Below, one piece after another: positions 1 through 12,540 of a stretch of 64,000 nt of DNA. The DNA is from Corinectria fuckeliana (taxonomy: Eukaryota; Ascomycota; Sordariomycetes; Hypocreales; Nectriaceae), in contig WPDH01000217.1 in NCBI GenBank assembly GCA_019137255.1, forward strand, positions 1 through 64,000. Direction: 5' to 3'. The first letter of the stretch is position 1. Every line of letters starts with the position of its first letter. A program made the position numbers and the translations under genes. The notes beneath the pieces were generated by a model. That model was given only the letters and a program-made list of their open reading frames with translations. It did not search any database and was not told the DNA's origin.

Positions 1-630
1 ATATTATATTAAGTAACTCTAGTAAAAAAAAACTTAAAAATATTTAGAGATTAATTAATATATATAAAACAGGGTTATATAAGAGCATATAAGATCATAT
101 AAGCGCATAGTATAAAGTAACTTTAGCGAAATTTCCAAAAAAAGTTAATATGAGACACCAGGCCCTATAGCCTTCCGTACCCACCCCCTATCGCTCGTCA
201 TCAGGCCTTAGGTGAGGTTCCGATAACAAGGCAAGCGCAGCATGGATCAAGTACCGTGATCCGTACCTAAGAGACATTCGCACATACATCGTGCATCATC
301 GCAATCTAGCCCATACATGTCCCCGATAAGCCTGTTTTTTTCCTCGCCAATTTCTCTGCTCCGCCATCTTCTTGATCGTCAGCATCGTCTCCGACTCCTC
401 TATTGTATCCGCGACCCCCTAGAACCCCGCGACGCGACTCATACATGCGGCATTGTCGGATCCTTCAACCTGGACCCTTCTGCGACGCCCAACACCAGCA
501 ATGACGAGACCACGCCGGTCGTCCGGTGCGAGCGAGGAGAGCTCGGGGACGGCCCGGGAGCAGGTACGCGCCAGGACACACTGTACGAGGAGATACAGGA
601 CCGCTGACACTGAGCAAGGAGCTGGGGAGC
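1..630. other. AT-rich left edge and upstream region of the Rab gene
   Basis: The first 160 bases are strongly AT-rich with runs of TATATAA and two related copies of an 'agtaactytag' string (near 14-24 and 117-127). This resembles the edge of a degenerated repeat that continues outside the window, but no element can be named. Bases 160 to 630 have normal composition and probably hold the promoter and 5' UTR of the GTPase gene. Small open frames here look like chance. Confidence 0.5.
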
Positions 631-1724
631 ATGTATGATTACTTGGCCAAGATCATATTGCTGGGTCCTAGTGGAACGGGAAAGTATGTCAACCCTGCCA
701 GAGGGCGAACGAAGCACCGTTGACGGCGTCTGCAAATTGTGTTCAAGCTGACAGGCGGCGCATAGGTCGTGTCTACTGCATCGATTTGTCAAGAACGAGT
801 GGAGGGTTCTGTCGTCGCAGACTATCGGTGTCGAGTTCGCAAGCAAGATAATCAGGGTCGGCACTGGACCGCGGCGGAAACGCATCAAGCTACAGGTAAC
901 GACACTTCCGACTATGCTGCCACCGACGAGCAATACTGACGGGCTCACAGCTATGGGATACCGCCGGTACCGAACGATTTCGATCCGTCTCTCGCTCGTA
1001 CTATCGAGGCGCCGCCGGCGCTATCCTCGTCTACGACCTGACCTCGCATGCTTCCTTCCGCGCCCTTCAGCCGTTCATCAACGATGCCCGAGCACTCGCG
1101 TCTCCAAATCTGAGCGTCATGCTCGTCGGGAACAAGTTGGATCTTGCGACTGACCAGCTGATCGACACGAGCCTGCCGCCCGCGACTCCAAACAGCGGTT
1201 CCTCAATCTCCACCATTACTCCTGGCACTGGCGGAAGCTCATATTCTACCTCAGTATCGACAAGCATCGGCATAAATACTACTAGGGATCGTGGCGCCTC
1301 GATCGGGGCTGGGGGCTATCACGCAAGCATCGCACCCGAAGGCCGGGAGGTGACGAGGGCCGAGACTAGTCGGTGGGCGAGCACTGCCGGCATCTCGGTC
1401 GTGACGGAAGCCAGCGCGTTCAACGGCGAGGGCGTGGATGAGATCTTTGGCCGACTAGCACGGATGATTCTCACAAAGATCGAGCTGGGAGAGATCGACC
1501 CGGACGACCCCGCGAGTGGAATTCAGTACGGTGACAGCGGGGGGTGGAACACGGCCAGCGATGGAGGTAGCATCAAGAGCTCCATGACAGGCGCCACGGT
1601 CGAAGATGGCGTTGGGCTTAGGAGGAGGCGGAAGGGAAAGAACCGGGCGCAGAATTGGGGTATCCGGGACTGGGAGGAGGTCTTTACGCTGAGCAGCAGG
1701 AGGAGAGGCAACAACTGCTGTTAA
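631..1724 (+). CDS. Rab4/Ypt4-type small GTPase with internal insertion
   Basis: Three exons read as one frame: 631-683, 766-895 and 951-1724, giving 318 residues. The G1 loop GPSGTGKS lies at residues 12-19, switch II is WDTAGTERF at 63-71, G4 is NKLD at 122-125, G5 is EASA at 214-217, and the protein ends in NNCC, a dicysteine end suited to geranylgeranylation. The stretch RSYYRGAAGAILVYDLTS is closest to Rab4/Rab14 proteins, which act in endosomal recycling on membranes. Two oddities stand out. The catalytic Gln of the WDTAGQE motif is Thr. About 60 extra residues, rich in Ser, Thr and Gly, separate G4 from G5, making the protein much longer than the usual 210-220. The introns (684-765 and 896-950) begin with GTATGT and GTAACG. 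Assignment to Rab4 is from sequence feel, not a search. Confidence 0.88.
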
Positions 1725-2939
1725 TTATTTGGACGGCTTGAGGTTTGTTACTGTTTCTTCTGCTTCTCTCTTTTTCTTCGTTTATGCTTGGAGCTCAAGG
1801 GGTTTGGGACGGGGCTTGTGGGAAACGGGTGCACACCTTGTCTGTGCAGTGTTTGGGGGTATTGCTTGGAAGCATTCGTTCTTGAAGCGTCTGGGGCGTT
1901 AGGCATTGATAGATGGCGACTGCGCATGCCGAGATGGATACGATGCTGGATTTCTTTCAACCTGCCTAGGTACGTACACATACGGGTGCAAGCCACGTAT
2001 ATAGTTTTGAACAATGCTGTGGCAGGTCATGGTCTGTCACATTTCAAACATGACGGTCTACTTGCTCGATGTGCCGTGACCAAATGACGGTGGTGCACTG
2101 TGTACGTAGGCAGTCCGGGACAAGGCAACGACAGAAACGTAAGAGAGACCCGGTACTTATCGTCCCCCCGCAGCTGCGTTCAGAAGGAGACAGGAACAAC
2201 GGCATTATGAAGATGCGGTCATGGCTTGAGGTTGTCGCGATGCCACATCGGGCGCGGAGGGCCTACCTCCGGGCTCTAGTCGGCCCCGATTCGGACAAGC
2301 GCATGTAAATCGCCCCGGACGGCCATGCGGCGGTGCCTATGTCGACGAGCTCTTTGATAGCCGACCCATGCCCAACAGACGGCGATTTACACGCACTTGG
2401 ATCCGAAAAGACACGCAACAGCGGTGGGAAATGCTGCTCGTCGACGAGCTTGTCCCACGCTGGCGTCGGATCGACGGTGCGAGGTTGCGGCCGACGGTCG
2501 GAGGCTCGCGGCGGGTGGAGTAGCACAGGATCCAGGTGCTTGTGTATATAAAGTTGGAGGGGATTCCGTTGATCTGATGAACTATCTGCGGCTATCAAAA
2601 CGTCGCCTAACTAAGGACGCCATTGTTTACTTTGCTGTTGAATCTCTCCCTCGTCTCATATTTATCTCTGTCTCCAGAGGTCAGCCCCTCACCAACTCAC
2701 CAACTCGCCAACTCACCCACTCACTCATTCCTTGTTGCATCGCGGGGCTTTACGTCACGCCCGCCACTGCGTCCTCAGTAAATACACCCTCAAACCTCAA
2801 CCTCGAAGACTGCCTTCAGACTTGGATGTAGCCTAGCATCTCGCGACATACGCACCTATTTATCTCTTGGGTATTTTCAAATCCAGCCGTTAAATTATTA
2901 ACCCCTATTATTTCCTTCCTCTTCCGACCAATATTCTCA
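1725..2939. other. Intergenic region, Rab GTPase to beta-mannosidase
   Basis: No convincing gene is seen. The last 250 bases before the mannosidase start are pyrimidine-rich, with repeated 'ccaactca' words near 2690-2720, which suits a fungal core promoter and 5' UTR. The open frames in both directions lack codon bias or recognisable sequence. Confidence 0.5.
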
Positions 2940-5564
2940 ATGGCTCCTCCTCGCAGTGTGACGGCCGTTGACAAGAACTGGCACTTCAAGCAAGCCTCCC
3001 ACGACGACGACACCTACCTGCCCGTCGGCCAGTTCCCAACCAACGTCCACCTCGACCTCCTGCACCACAAAAAGATCCCCGACCCCTTCATTGGCAAGAA
3101 TGAGCTCGGTGTCCAATGGATCGGCGAGACTGCTTGGGTCTACCAGACCACCTTTGCCAGCCCGCAAGTGCCCGAGAGCGCCAAGGCCGTGCTGGCGTTT
3201 GATGGCCTTGACACTTTCGCGACGGTCCAGCTGAACGGCAAGACGATTCTTGAATCGGAAAACATGTTTACGCCAGAGCGCGTAGATGTCACGGATGCTT
3301 TGGCGGAGGCTGACAGTGATAATGAGCTGGTGATCACGTTCGACAGTGCGTACCTAAGGGGCTGGAAGCTTGTCGAGGAGCATCCGGACCATAAGTACAT
3401 CTGCTGGAACGGTGACGATTCGAGGTTGGCTGTGCGAAAGGCACAATATCACTGGGTAAGTCTTGCAACAAAGGACTACACCTATTTGCCCATTCGCTAA
3501 TCACCGTGAAAGGGATGGGACTGGGGTCCTGCGCTCATGACTTGCGGCCCTTGGAGACCCGTCAACCTCGAGGTGTACGAATCTCGCATCTCCGATCTTC
3601 ACACAGAGATCAAGGTTGACGAATCCCTCGAGAGCGCCAAAGTGGTTGCCCATGCTGCGACAGAAGGCAAAGCATCCAAGGTGCAGTTCAACGTTTCCCT
3701 AGACGGGAAGAAGGTCGCATCCCAGACCGCAGATGTCCAGGACGGCAAGGCTGAAGCGACGTTTCACATCGAGAACCCAGAGCTGTGGTACCCAGTCAGG
3801 TACGGAAATCAGACTCTATACACTGTCGAGGCCGTTCTCCTGCACGGGAGCGACGAGGTGGACACTGTTTCCAAGAAGATTGGTCTTCGCAAGGTTGAAC
3901 TTGCGCAACGGCCTCTCAAGGAGCAGCCCGGCACCAGCTTCTTTTTCGAGGTCAACAACATTCCCATCTTCTGTGGCGGCAGCGACTGGATCCCTGCAGA
4001 CAACTTCATCCCTCGTATTTCCAAGCAGAGATACTACGACTGGGTGAAGCTGGTGGCTGATGGTAATCAGTTCATGATCAGAGTGTGGGGCGGCGGCATC
4101 TACGAAGAGGAGGCATTCTATGACGCCTGCGATGAGCTCGGCGTTCTCGTCTGGCAGGACTTCATGTTCGGCTGCGGCAACTACCCCTGTTGGCCGGAGC
4201 TTCGCAAGTCCATCGACCGCGAGGCCAGGGAGAACATCAAGCTTCTACGGCATCACCCTTCCATTGTGATATGGGCTGGCAACAACGAGGACTACCAAGT
4301 GGCCGAGAGCGGCAAGCTCACTTACGACTTCGAAAACAAAGACGCCGAGAGCTGGCTGAAGACGGACTTCCCGGCTCGATACATCTACGAGAAGATCCTC
4401 GCAGACGCGTGCAAGGAGCTCGTTCCCGACACGCCGTACCACTACGGCAGCCCTTGGGGCGGCAAGGCCACTACTGATCCTACTGTGGGAGATATCCATC
4501 AGTGGAACGTCTGGCACGGCTCTCAGGAAAAATACCAGAACTTCGACAAGCTGGTCGGGCGCTTCGTGTCCGAGTTCGGCATGGAGGCCTTCCCCAGCAT
4601 CAAGACCATCGACGCCTACCTTCCGCTAGGCAAGGATGACCCAGACCGCTACCCGCAGTCCTCGACCGTTGATTTCCACAACAAGGCCGACGGCCATGAG
4701 CGCCGGATCGCCCTGTATCTCGTCGAGAACTTCCGATACGCGCCCGACCCGATCGAGCACTTCATCTACTGTACCCAGCTGATGCAGGCCGAGTGTCTGG
4801 CCTCGGCTTACAGGCTCTGGAAGCGCGAATGGCGGGGCCCTAGCAAGGAGTACTGCGGCGGCGCTCTCGTGTGGCAGATCAACGACTGCTGGCCCGTCAC
4901 GTCCTGGGCCATCTGCGACTACTACCTCAGGCCGAAGCATGCCTACTTCACGGTGAAGCGCGAGATGGCGCCCATCTCCATCGGCATGACGCGCCGGGAG
5001 CACAAGCACCCCAAGGACAAGTACACCCGTGTCCACGTCGACATCAAGACCCAGGTCGAGATCTGGGGCAGCAACTTGATGCTGGAGGACTTGACGGCGG
5101 ACTGCGTCGTCAAGGCCTGGGACGTCGAGTCGGGCAGGGAGACCTTCTCCCAAACGGTGTCCACGTCTATTCTTCTCCCCAAGAACCGCTCCACCGAGAT
5201 CACGGCGCTGAACGTCCCCGTCGAGAAACCCGACGCCGGCCTCGAAGGCCGCACGGTCGTGGCGGCTTACCTCTACCAAGAAGGCAAGCAAATCGCGCGC
5301 TACGTCAACTGGCCAGAGCCGCTCAAGTACCTGCATCTCCAGAAGCCCAAGTCCCTCCGGGCCGAGGTGGTCGAGGACGGCACCACGGTCGAGGTCAGCG
5401 CCGAGGTGCCGGTCAAGGGCGTTGCGCTGGAGTGCGAGGATGACGAGGTCAAGTTCGAGGACAACCTCATTGATATCGTCCCTGGGGAGGTGGTGCGTGT
5501 CGGTGTGAAGGGGGCGAAGAAGGGGACTGCTGTCACGACCCAGTACTTGGGGATGTTGAGTTAG
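2940..5564 (+). CDS. mndB: Intracellular beta-mannosidase B (GH2)
   Basis: Exons 2940-3455 and 3513-5564 give 855 residues, the usual size of the fungal clade-B beta-mannosidases. The enzyme hydrolyses terminal non-reducing beta-D-mannose from manno-oligosaccharides. There is no signal peptide, which fits the intracellular clade. The intron falls after HW and rejoins as HWGWDWGPAL, a well conserved GH2 mannosidase stretch. The acid/base Glu is in GNNEDY (E431) and the nucleophile Glu is in VSEFGMEAFPS (E526). The N-terminal third is the jelly-roll sugar-binding domain, the middle the TIM barrel, and the last 170 residues are immunoglobulin-like beta domains. The start at 2940 lies in a good context (tctcaATGGC) after a pyrimidine-rich leader. 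Several long opposite-strand frames inside it are shadows of its GC-rich codon use. Confidence 0.95.
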
Positions 5565-8500
5565 ACGGGTGTCTTCACAGATGAACGAGAAGTTTCGTAT
5601 GGATACCTGGAAGGGCTATGAGATTGACAAATGCCGGCTTTGGAATGATTCAATGAACTGCATTTACCTACCTCTGACTGGGGTGTATTTGTTCCGTACT
5701 AAAACTTAGGAAGTCTCAAGTGGAGCAATTCCGAGCCTCCGAGTCTCCGAACTACGAGTATTGCATCCGGCCGGCCCCACCACCGCCAACACGGTGCGGA
5801 GCCATCAGTCCGGTCCGTTTACGGAAAACCAGTCAAAAGATAAGACCAAGTTGACTTGGGAATCTATATGCAACCGAGTGTGAAGACTCCAAGGAATCGT
5901 GCGATAGTCACACGCAACAGACTTGAGATGATTCGAGCCCAATCTAGACAGTGTTGTAAAATCATGCTTGTCTGAATCATGAATGGACCTGCCATTTTCC
6001 GTGGTGCCCCTATGGTCAACAAACTCCACCCCTACCTACCTGCTTCAACAACCCCGTGGGTGATGCTTCTAGATGTCTGAATGCAAGTGACAAACGCTCT
6101 TAGACGTCAAGGTCCGACCTGAATGATTGGTTCGGGGAAGGCCCGGGGATGATATGCATTCTCCTAGAGTTTGAAGATCATTGCCAAACTCGGGTAACCT
6201 TAAGGTCTTGCGTTGAACTGACCCAGAGCTTTCTTTTAGAAGAGCCTGGGGCAAGGACTGTTGCAAGATGGATATGCTGGGAGTAATCAACTTGGCAGGT
6301 GACGGAGCCCACATGCATGGCTCTAAGCAAGGGTAGGCCTCACGTCCCAACTCAGAGCTGCCGAAGCACTACTGAATATCTACGTAGTAGTATTGTGACC
6401 GGTTCTGGAGCGGGCTGTGGGTCACCTCTCATTCGTTTGTGCTCATGGCCTTGAGTCATTGGGTGCGATATGCCAGCCTTGAGACCCCTGTGTTGTGCGG
6501 ACATGTTGACACGATTGGTCACCGTACGACAATGACGCGGATAGGAGGATGTCAAGAACCATACCATTTACCACATATTGCAAAGAAAAACGGCTTCCTT
6601 TCATAGCAAGCGAAGTCCTCTGTCCAACTTTTCGTGCAGCGCTGGCCTATCAAGGAGAGCAGCAGGTCAGTGATGAAGTTGTACTTTTGTAAGACCAATC
6701 ACCGTAGTTATCAGCACATGTGCAAGGCTTCTCGGTGGAGTTGGTACCTGGTTTGGGAGTTGACGGTTGGCCAAAGCCCAGTTTAAAGCTCATGGACTAT
6801 CAAGGGCGATAGATGTGCTAGGGGGCGGCGGACAGGGCTCTACGTCCATTTTGACGATTTTGATGTAGCGAGTGTGGCGCACAAGTCGCAGCCAGAGTTT
6901 ACTCCCTGACCGTGAAGTCCATGCTCGATCGATCCTTTAGAAAGATGGTAAATACTTACGTATACCTTGGGCCTGTTGATCCACTTGTAGTTTGGAGTCA
7001 TGGGTCCCGCAATACTACACCTTCTCCGAGGAGCAGCTATGCAGCATCCTTGCTTTGAGTGCACTGTCGGCATGGATTAGTCTAGATATACAGCGATTAG
7101 CTTAAGCGCTACTTCTCATGGACTCATGGATTAGGCCCTTCTTTTTAGTTAGCACGTGGATACCACTTCCCACGGAGCACTTGAGGGCATGACCGTTGCA
7201 TTTACAAGGATATAGATGACGGAAGGGTGATGGGTAGCTTACTAGTCCGTTGAGCAAGACAGATCGATGAATGCTGCTTTCCTCCACCCAACCTAGGTGT
7301 TTTGCGGCTTTAGGTGCGTATAAAGATCTGACCACGAAGTCGAGCCAGATCCAAGGGGCAACGAGCGGGCCGAGGCAAACCCACGGCGTAGACTCGGGGC
7401 ATTTCCAGGAGTGTTCCATAGGCTTGGATGTCAAGCCAATAGCATGGCCGTTGAGGACGCCCAGAATCACCAGCATAGACCGCGGAAGGCGTTAGATCCC
7501 CTACGTTCAGGGGTCAAGGCAACAAAAGGTCTCAGATGCAGACAGGAGGGTGGCAGGTGGTCGTGGGATGTGGGGGTTGGATGGCGTGCGTTCCAGGCTC
7601 AAATCGCCTACTATTCATAGTCCAGCAGGGGGGGGGAGGGACATGAGGGACATGGGGGCGGCTCAAGGCTGCTCGTGTAGTAGGCGTGATAAGCCAATGT
7701 GACCACGAAGGAAAGACGAACTTTTGCAACAGAGCATTGGGGGTGGTGCTGATAACGAATCGTGACCTGTCTGGCCGGAAGAGTGTGGGCGGACAAGGTG
7801 TGTGGTGCGAGTCTGGGATGATGGAGGATGAGGGATGAGGCAGAAGGATTATCTGGAGGTGGAGGAGGGATGAAAGAGGAGGGAGGAACAGAATTGTTGA
7901 CTGGGGAAAGGATCGACGCTAGAGCTCCGGACGGACACCCTGCAACGGGGCCTAGCGGCCGGAAAGCGGGAGGCATACGGCGGCTTGACTAGGTACCTTT
8001 ATTGGAGCATTCGAGTATGTATGTACCTGGACTATCTTTCACTCGCTCACGCATCCAGCCAATTGTTTAGGAGTGAGACAACTGTAACTTGACACTCGAT
8101 ATGTGGACTGCAGCGACTTCCAGGAAGTTCTCTATCTACTCGTAGTGATTCCAGCCCTCCAGCTGCCTCCCGTCGCTATATCCAACTTACAGGCGCTGTT
8201 TCTAGGGACCGACTTGCCCCGCTCCCGGTGCCGACCCGCTAAATCTTTTCTCCTGGCGCCGATCCTTCCGCCGGGTCTTTCATCATGGAGCCTCGATCTC
8301 TCCTCATTCTCCACCTCCTCGCCAGTCTCAACACCATGGCATCGATCACGAAAACGACCTACCCACTATGCCGTCTCTCGCAGCCGAGACAATCGGTCAC
8401 CGAAGACAGGGACTCTTTTACGACACCTTGACAACACCTTTGCGACCCCTCCCCCAAGACTCATTAGGCATAAGCCCGCTAGGAATACCCCACCTGCTGC

Positions 8501-9703
8501 CACCATTTCATCAGGAACGAGCCTGCGTAGTAACAGTCACATTGTCCAGTCTTCAGTTCGCGGTACACGCCTACAACTGGCATTGCGCTATGGAACGACC
8601 CCTGCTGCGCATCGGATGTGCATGCAAGACGGCGGCAACGTCCTAAACAGGAAGTTGAGGAGTCCTCGGCCAGAATATGCTGGCTCAAGATGTGGAACCA
8701 GACCCGGCCGGCTTTGACTACCAGAGAACCTAGTCATTTGGATTTCCGTGCCAAGAAGCTTGAGCACGTTTAAGTCACGGAAAAGGACAATTACTCAGAT
8801 TGGCTCGCACGATACATCAACAACCACGACACTAACAAGCTTGAGTTTATGCATTATATCCGGCATCCACCCTGGCCTCCGATCTGGCCTACAGCCCAGT
8901 AATCTAGAGGGGTTTCTTCTAGAGCCGCTCTCTAATCGCCGACATTGCAATCTTCACCTTCCTTCGCGGCCTTCTGACCTCGGTGTCTACTCTAGTTGTT
9001 GAGTGTTGACTGAGTGCTAACCTGTAACTGCTCACACTGTCTCACGCCTAGCTTTACTCACAACCTATCAACCGCTCAGTTGCGCCGATCATCACTTGTT
9101 AGCAGAGAACCTCATCGTTGCCATCAAGGTCACGCCGGACTCACCCCCATCACATTGCGCCGGTCTCCGCCTGTAACCCTACGTTTATCTTGTCTCAACA
9201 GTTTCTCCACCCGTTATTTTCGGCCTCTTTTTAAAAAACAAAAAAACAAAAGAAACCTGTATGTTCTTCTCGATGCTCTATACACCCTAGTCGAAATACC
9301 CTTGTTGCAGTGCCAAGGACAACCGGCCTTCAAAGTTCCTCGTCGAACCTCGCTTGAGGCTCCGCTGCTCCGTCCTCTGTGCCTGGTAGCCGCTTTCTCA
9401 GAGAACTTTTGTGCAACCAGCGCGGTGCGAAAGCTTTCTGGAAGTCAGGCTTGTCGCGCCATCATGCCTCGCCTTCCCTTTTGCGAATTGTTCCATGAAC
9501 TATGTGCAGTCGATGCATATGAGACAAATCGTCTCGGCCTGAACAGGAAGTTGGTGAGTACTTCGCTAGACATGATGTGACCATTGCGGTAGCATGACTG
9601 GACGGCACCGGGCCCTCCTTGATCAGAGCTACCACGAACTTGTTAGCTTTGGTCTTGGCTATCCTGACGACATTCCTTGAGCGATGAGACAAAGGTTAGA
9701 AAG
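5565..9703. other. 4.1-kb region without recognisable genes
   Basis: Base composition is ordinary, so this is not RIP-ravaged DNA, yet I recognise no protein. Open frames at 8103-8717 (+), 9014-9580 (+) and 7611-7976 (-) are long enough to notice, but they show no domain, consistent codon bias or plausible splice pattern. Around 8735-8860 one frame reads like coding sequence (YSDWLARYINN, then FMHYIRH) before stops, so a decayed gene is possible. CT-rich leader-like sequence occupies roughly 9050-9250. Part of the right side is upstream region of the subtilisin gene. Confidence 0.4.
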
Positions 9704-9710
9704 TATATAA
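9704..9710 (+). promoter_or_regulatory. TATA box of the subtilisin gene
   Basis: A TATATAA match lies about 95 bases upstream of the subtilisin ATG, followed by a CA-rich leader near 9745-9780. Spacing and strength suit a core promoter of a strongly induced secreted protease. It is inferred from position only. Confidence 0.5.
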
Positions 9711-9805
9711 GAAGGTCGTACGTCCGTTGTAAATGCTTTGTTCATCATCACAACAGTCACCTCAGTATCTGTATCCGACTACCTTATTCCTCCTGCATCT
9801 TCAAA

Positions 9806-11103
9806 ATGGTCAACTTTACCAACCTCGCTCTCATCGCGAGCACCCTCTTCGGATACGCTCTTGCCGCTCCAGTTGAGCGTGCCAATGGCGACATTGTCAA
9901 GGGCAGCTACATCGTCACTCTCAAGTCTGACCTCAAGAGCGAGGACCTCGAAAACCACTTGAACTGGGTCGAGCAGGTCCACAAGCGCAGCGTCGCCAAG
10001 CGTGACACTGATGCCAAGGGTGTTGAGATCACCTACGACGGTGACTACGGCTTCCATGGCTATGCTGGTTCTTTTGATTCCGACACCCTCGACGAGATCA
10101 AGAACAACCCCGAGGTAAGCTTCGATTCGAGCCTTGCCTCAAGTAAACTGACACGACTTCCTAGGTCGAACTTGTTGAAGAGGACAAGGTCTGGACGCTA
10201 CAGTACTTCAAGGATGAGCCTGAGGAGGCCGACATTGCCAAGCGGGCCTTGACCACCCAGAGCAGCGCTACCTGGGGCCTGGGAACAGTCTCCCACCGTA
10301 CCTCGGGTTCCACGAGCTACATCTACGACACCGCCGCAGGAGATGGCACCTACGCCTACATCGTTGACACCGGCATCCGGGCCACCCACGACGAGTTCGA
10401 GGGTCGCGCCACTGCTCTCTGGTCTGCCTTTGAGGACGACAACGCTGACAGCGTCGGCCATGGCACGCACGTTGCGGGCACTATCGGCGGAAAGACCTAT
10501 GGTGTTGCCAAGGAGACCACCTTGTTGGCTGTCAAGGTCTTCCAGGGAGAGTCGTCCACGACCGCCATCATTCTCCAGGGTTTCAACTATGCTGTGAACC
10601 ACATCGTCAGCAACAGCCGAACCACCAAGTCCGTCATCAACATGTCTCTGGGTGGAAGCTACTCCGCCAGTTTCAACAGCGCCATCGCCTCTGCTTCTTC
10701 CTCTGGTGTCCTTTCTGTCGTCGCTGCTGGCAACGCGGCCACGGACGCTTCCGACACCTCTCCCGCCTCAGCCCCCAGCGCCATCACCGTCGGTGCCATC
10801 ACCAGCTCGTGGGCTATCGCCTCCTACTCCAACTATGGCACGGTTCTCGACATCTTCGCCCCCGGTAGCAGCGTCCTGTCCTCGTACTACACCAGCGACT
10901 CGGCCACAGCCACCCTTAGCGGCACCTCCATGGCCAGCCCCCACATCGTTGGACTTGCCCTGTACGCCATCTCCGTTGAGGGGATCAGCGGCGTCTCTGC
11001 CGTTACCAGCTGGCTCACGTCGGCGGCTACCGCCAGCAAGATCACCGGCAGCCTCCACAGCTCCCCCAACCTGATTGGCAACAACGACAACTCGGAGCAG
11101 TGA
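9806..11103 (+). CDS. Secreted subtilisin-like serine protease (S8, proteinase K type)
   Basis: Exons 9806-10114 and 10165-11103 give 415 residues. Residues 1-20 are a signal peptide ending ALAA. They are followed by an I9-type propeptide to about residue 132, then the mature S8A domain. The catalytic triad is visible: Asp171 in YIVDTG, His202 in GHGTHVAG and Ser358 in SGTSMASPH. The protein should be exported, with the propeptide cleaved to release an alkaline protease that degrades external protein, as in saprophytic, nematode- or insect-attacking fungi. The intron (10115-10164) starts GTAAGC and ends CCTAG. Reading starts at the ATG of MVNFTNLAL because an upstream extension of the same open frame lacks a signal peptide. 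Long opposite-strand frames are codon-bias shadows. Confidence 0.95.
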
Positions 11104-12540
11104 GCGCTTCTCGCCAACGCACCCACGTAAAGTGGTGGATTTTAGATGGGGGTGGTTGTTATGGAGAATATGGGAGAAGTTGGATACGGGAGGAGGGGAG
11201 GAAGAGGTGGTATGAGATAGTTTGGTTTCATTCTGAGCGGACAACCTTTACAGAACGAAATATATGACCTATATGAGCGAAACTCGAGCAGTTGGTTTGC
11301 GCACTAGCCTTATCTGTGAAGCTCTTTTCGAGAATGCAAATACACTCGTGTGCCACACTTGCCGCAAAGATCTGACTGTGATATTGAGCTCACTACAGCT
11401 ACTCACGCTGAAAGCGCTTGGGTCTTCTCAGTCCCATGACCATCATCCAGACCAGGCTTGGTTTAGGTTGGCATATCTTAGACCCAAAGCTTGATATCGC
11501 CTCCGGGTTCTCTCAGACAACTCGGTGGAACCAGCCTTTTGGATGATCACTTAAAAATGGACACATAGGCAGTTGACACACTCCCACAGACTGATGATAC
11601 ATTGAGCTTCCTATCAAGAGCCACACTAAGTCACCAAATACAAATATACCGTGAAATCTTGGCCGGCAACTCGGAGAAAAAAGAACAAACGTGCTCTTAA
11701 GCTCCGCCGGATATCGTGTGAAACCATCTCCGGCATCTGTCGAAGAGTGATGAGACCCCTCGCAAGGCTTGAGGGACTCTGCGTTTTTAAGTCGGTTTGT
11801 TTCTCCAGTATCACACCAGAGCCTCTTCGTGAAGGCGCCAATAGATACGCTATTCGAGTTAAAGCCGGCAGATGGCTGGCGTTACGATCGCAGGCGCGAG
11901 GCTGCTCAGAAGCTATCTGCAGTAGCTATCGAGGCGTGTTTTCAGCCCTCTACGGAGAATTGTTGACGAAGGTGACCCTAAGAAGGCTTATCTCACAAGA
12001 TCTCGTGAGCAATTTGACAACGTGGGTCTGGAGGCATGGTCGCATCAACCACCGGATGCCGATCGCTCGATCACGCTGTAACCGCTTTGACATCATGAAA
12101 GGAGGTTTTCCATCCACAAAGACCAATAATAACGTCAAGGAAATCTCGAAATGGAAATACGAAGCACGTTTATGAGGCAAGGCTGGAGAGGTCGTATTCA
12201 TGTTGTTATCCACGTTAAAATGTAACGCAGCGTACACTTACTTCTCTGTACCAACAGTATCCATACGACCGACAGAGTGCTCCCGACTGCTTGTTCCGGT
12301 AATTTGACCACAGTAGACTATCCCAGCCACCCCTGTATGGCCTCTGTTTGTCAGACTGCTACCTCATGTCCCGTTCTGGGGTCCCCAGATTGGTGACTTG
12401 GGTTTCCCCAGCAAGCACTCCCTCCAGCTGGGGTGTTGAGGAGAATTGTGGAGAGAAATGGTCAGTAAACATGCAAGCTTGGGAATATAAAGTAAGCAGA
12501 AGATCTGCATTTAATGACCATGCGCTGTTCCACGTGAACG
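11104..12540. other. Intergenic region with a possible decayed coding trace
   Basis: No intact gene. Between about 11820 and 12080, pieces in different plus-strand frames read like protein (FELKPADGWRYDRRREA, then a +1 shifted piece with DEGDPKKAYLTRSREQF and GLEAWSHQPPDADRS), interrupted by stops. I do not recognise the family. This may be a relic related to the broken transporter immediately downstream, or chance. Confidence 0.3.

Noticed and set aside
439..948. 169-codon minus-strand frame opposite the Rab exons
   Set aside because: Conflicts with the clear Rab exons and has no recognisable domain.
4626..5336. 236-codon open frame on the minus strand
   Set aside because: It lies wholly within the beta-mannosidase exon; its Asp/Val/Leu-rich composition is a mirror of GC-rich codons.
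8103..8717. 204-codon plus-strand frame
   Set aside because: No domain, irregular composition, no splice logic; kept only as part of the unassigned region.
9014..9580. 188-codon plus-strand frame upstream of the subtilisin
   Set aside because: CT-rich leader-like DNA with few stops; it opens without an ATG of good context and shows no family.
10768..11244. Minus-strand frame over the subtilisin 3' end
   Set aside because: Overlaps the catalytic Ser region of the protease; Gly/Val bias is a codon shadow.
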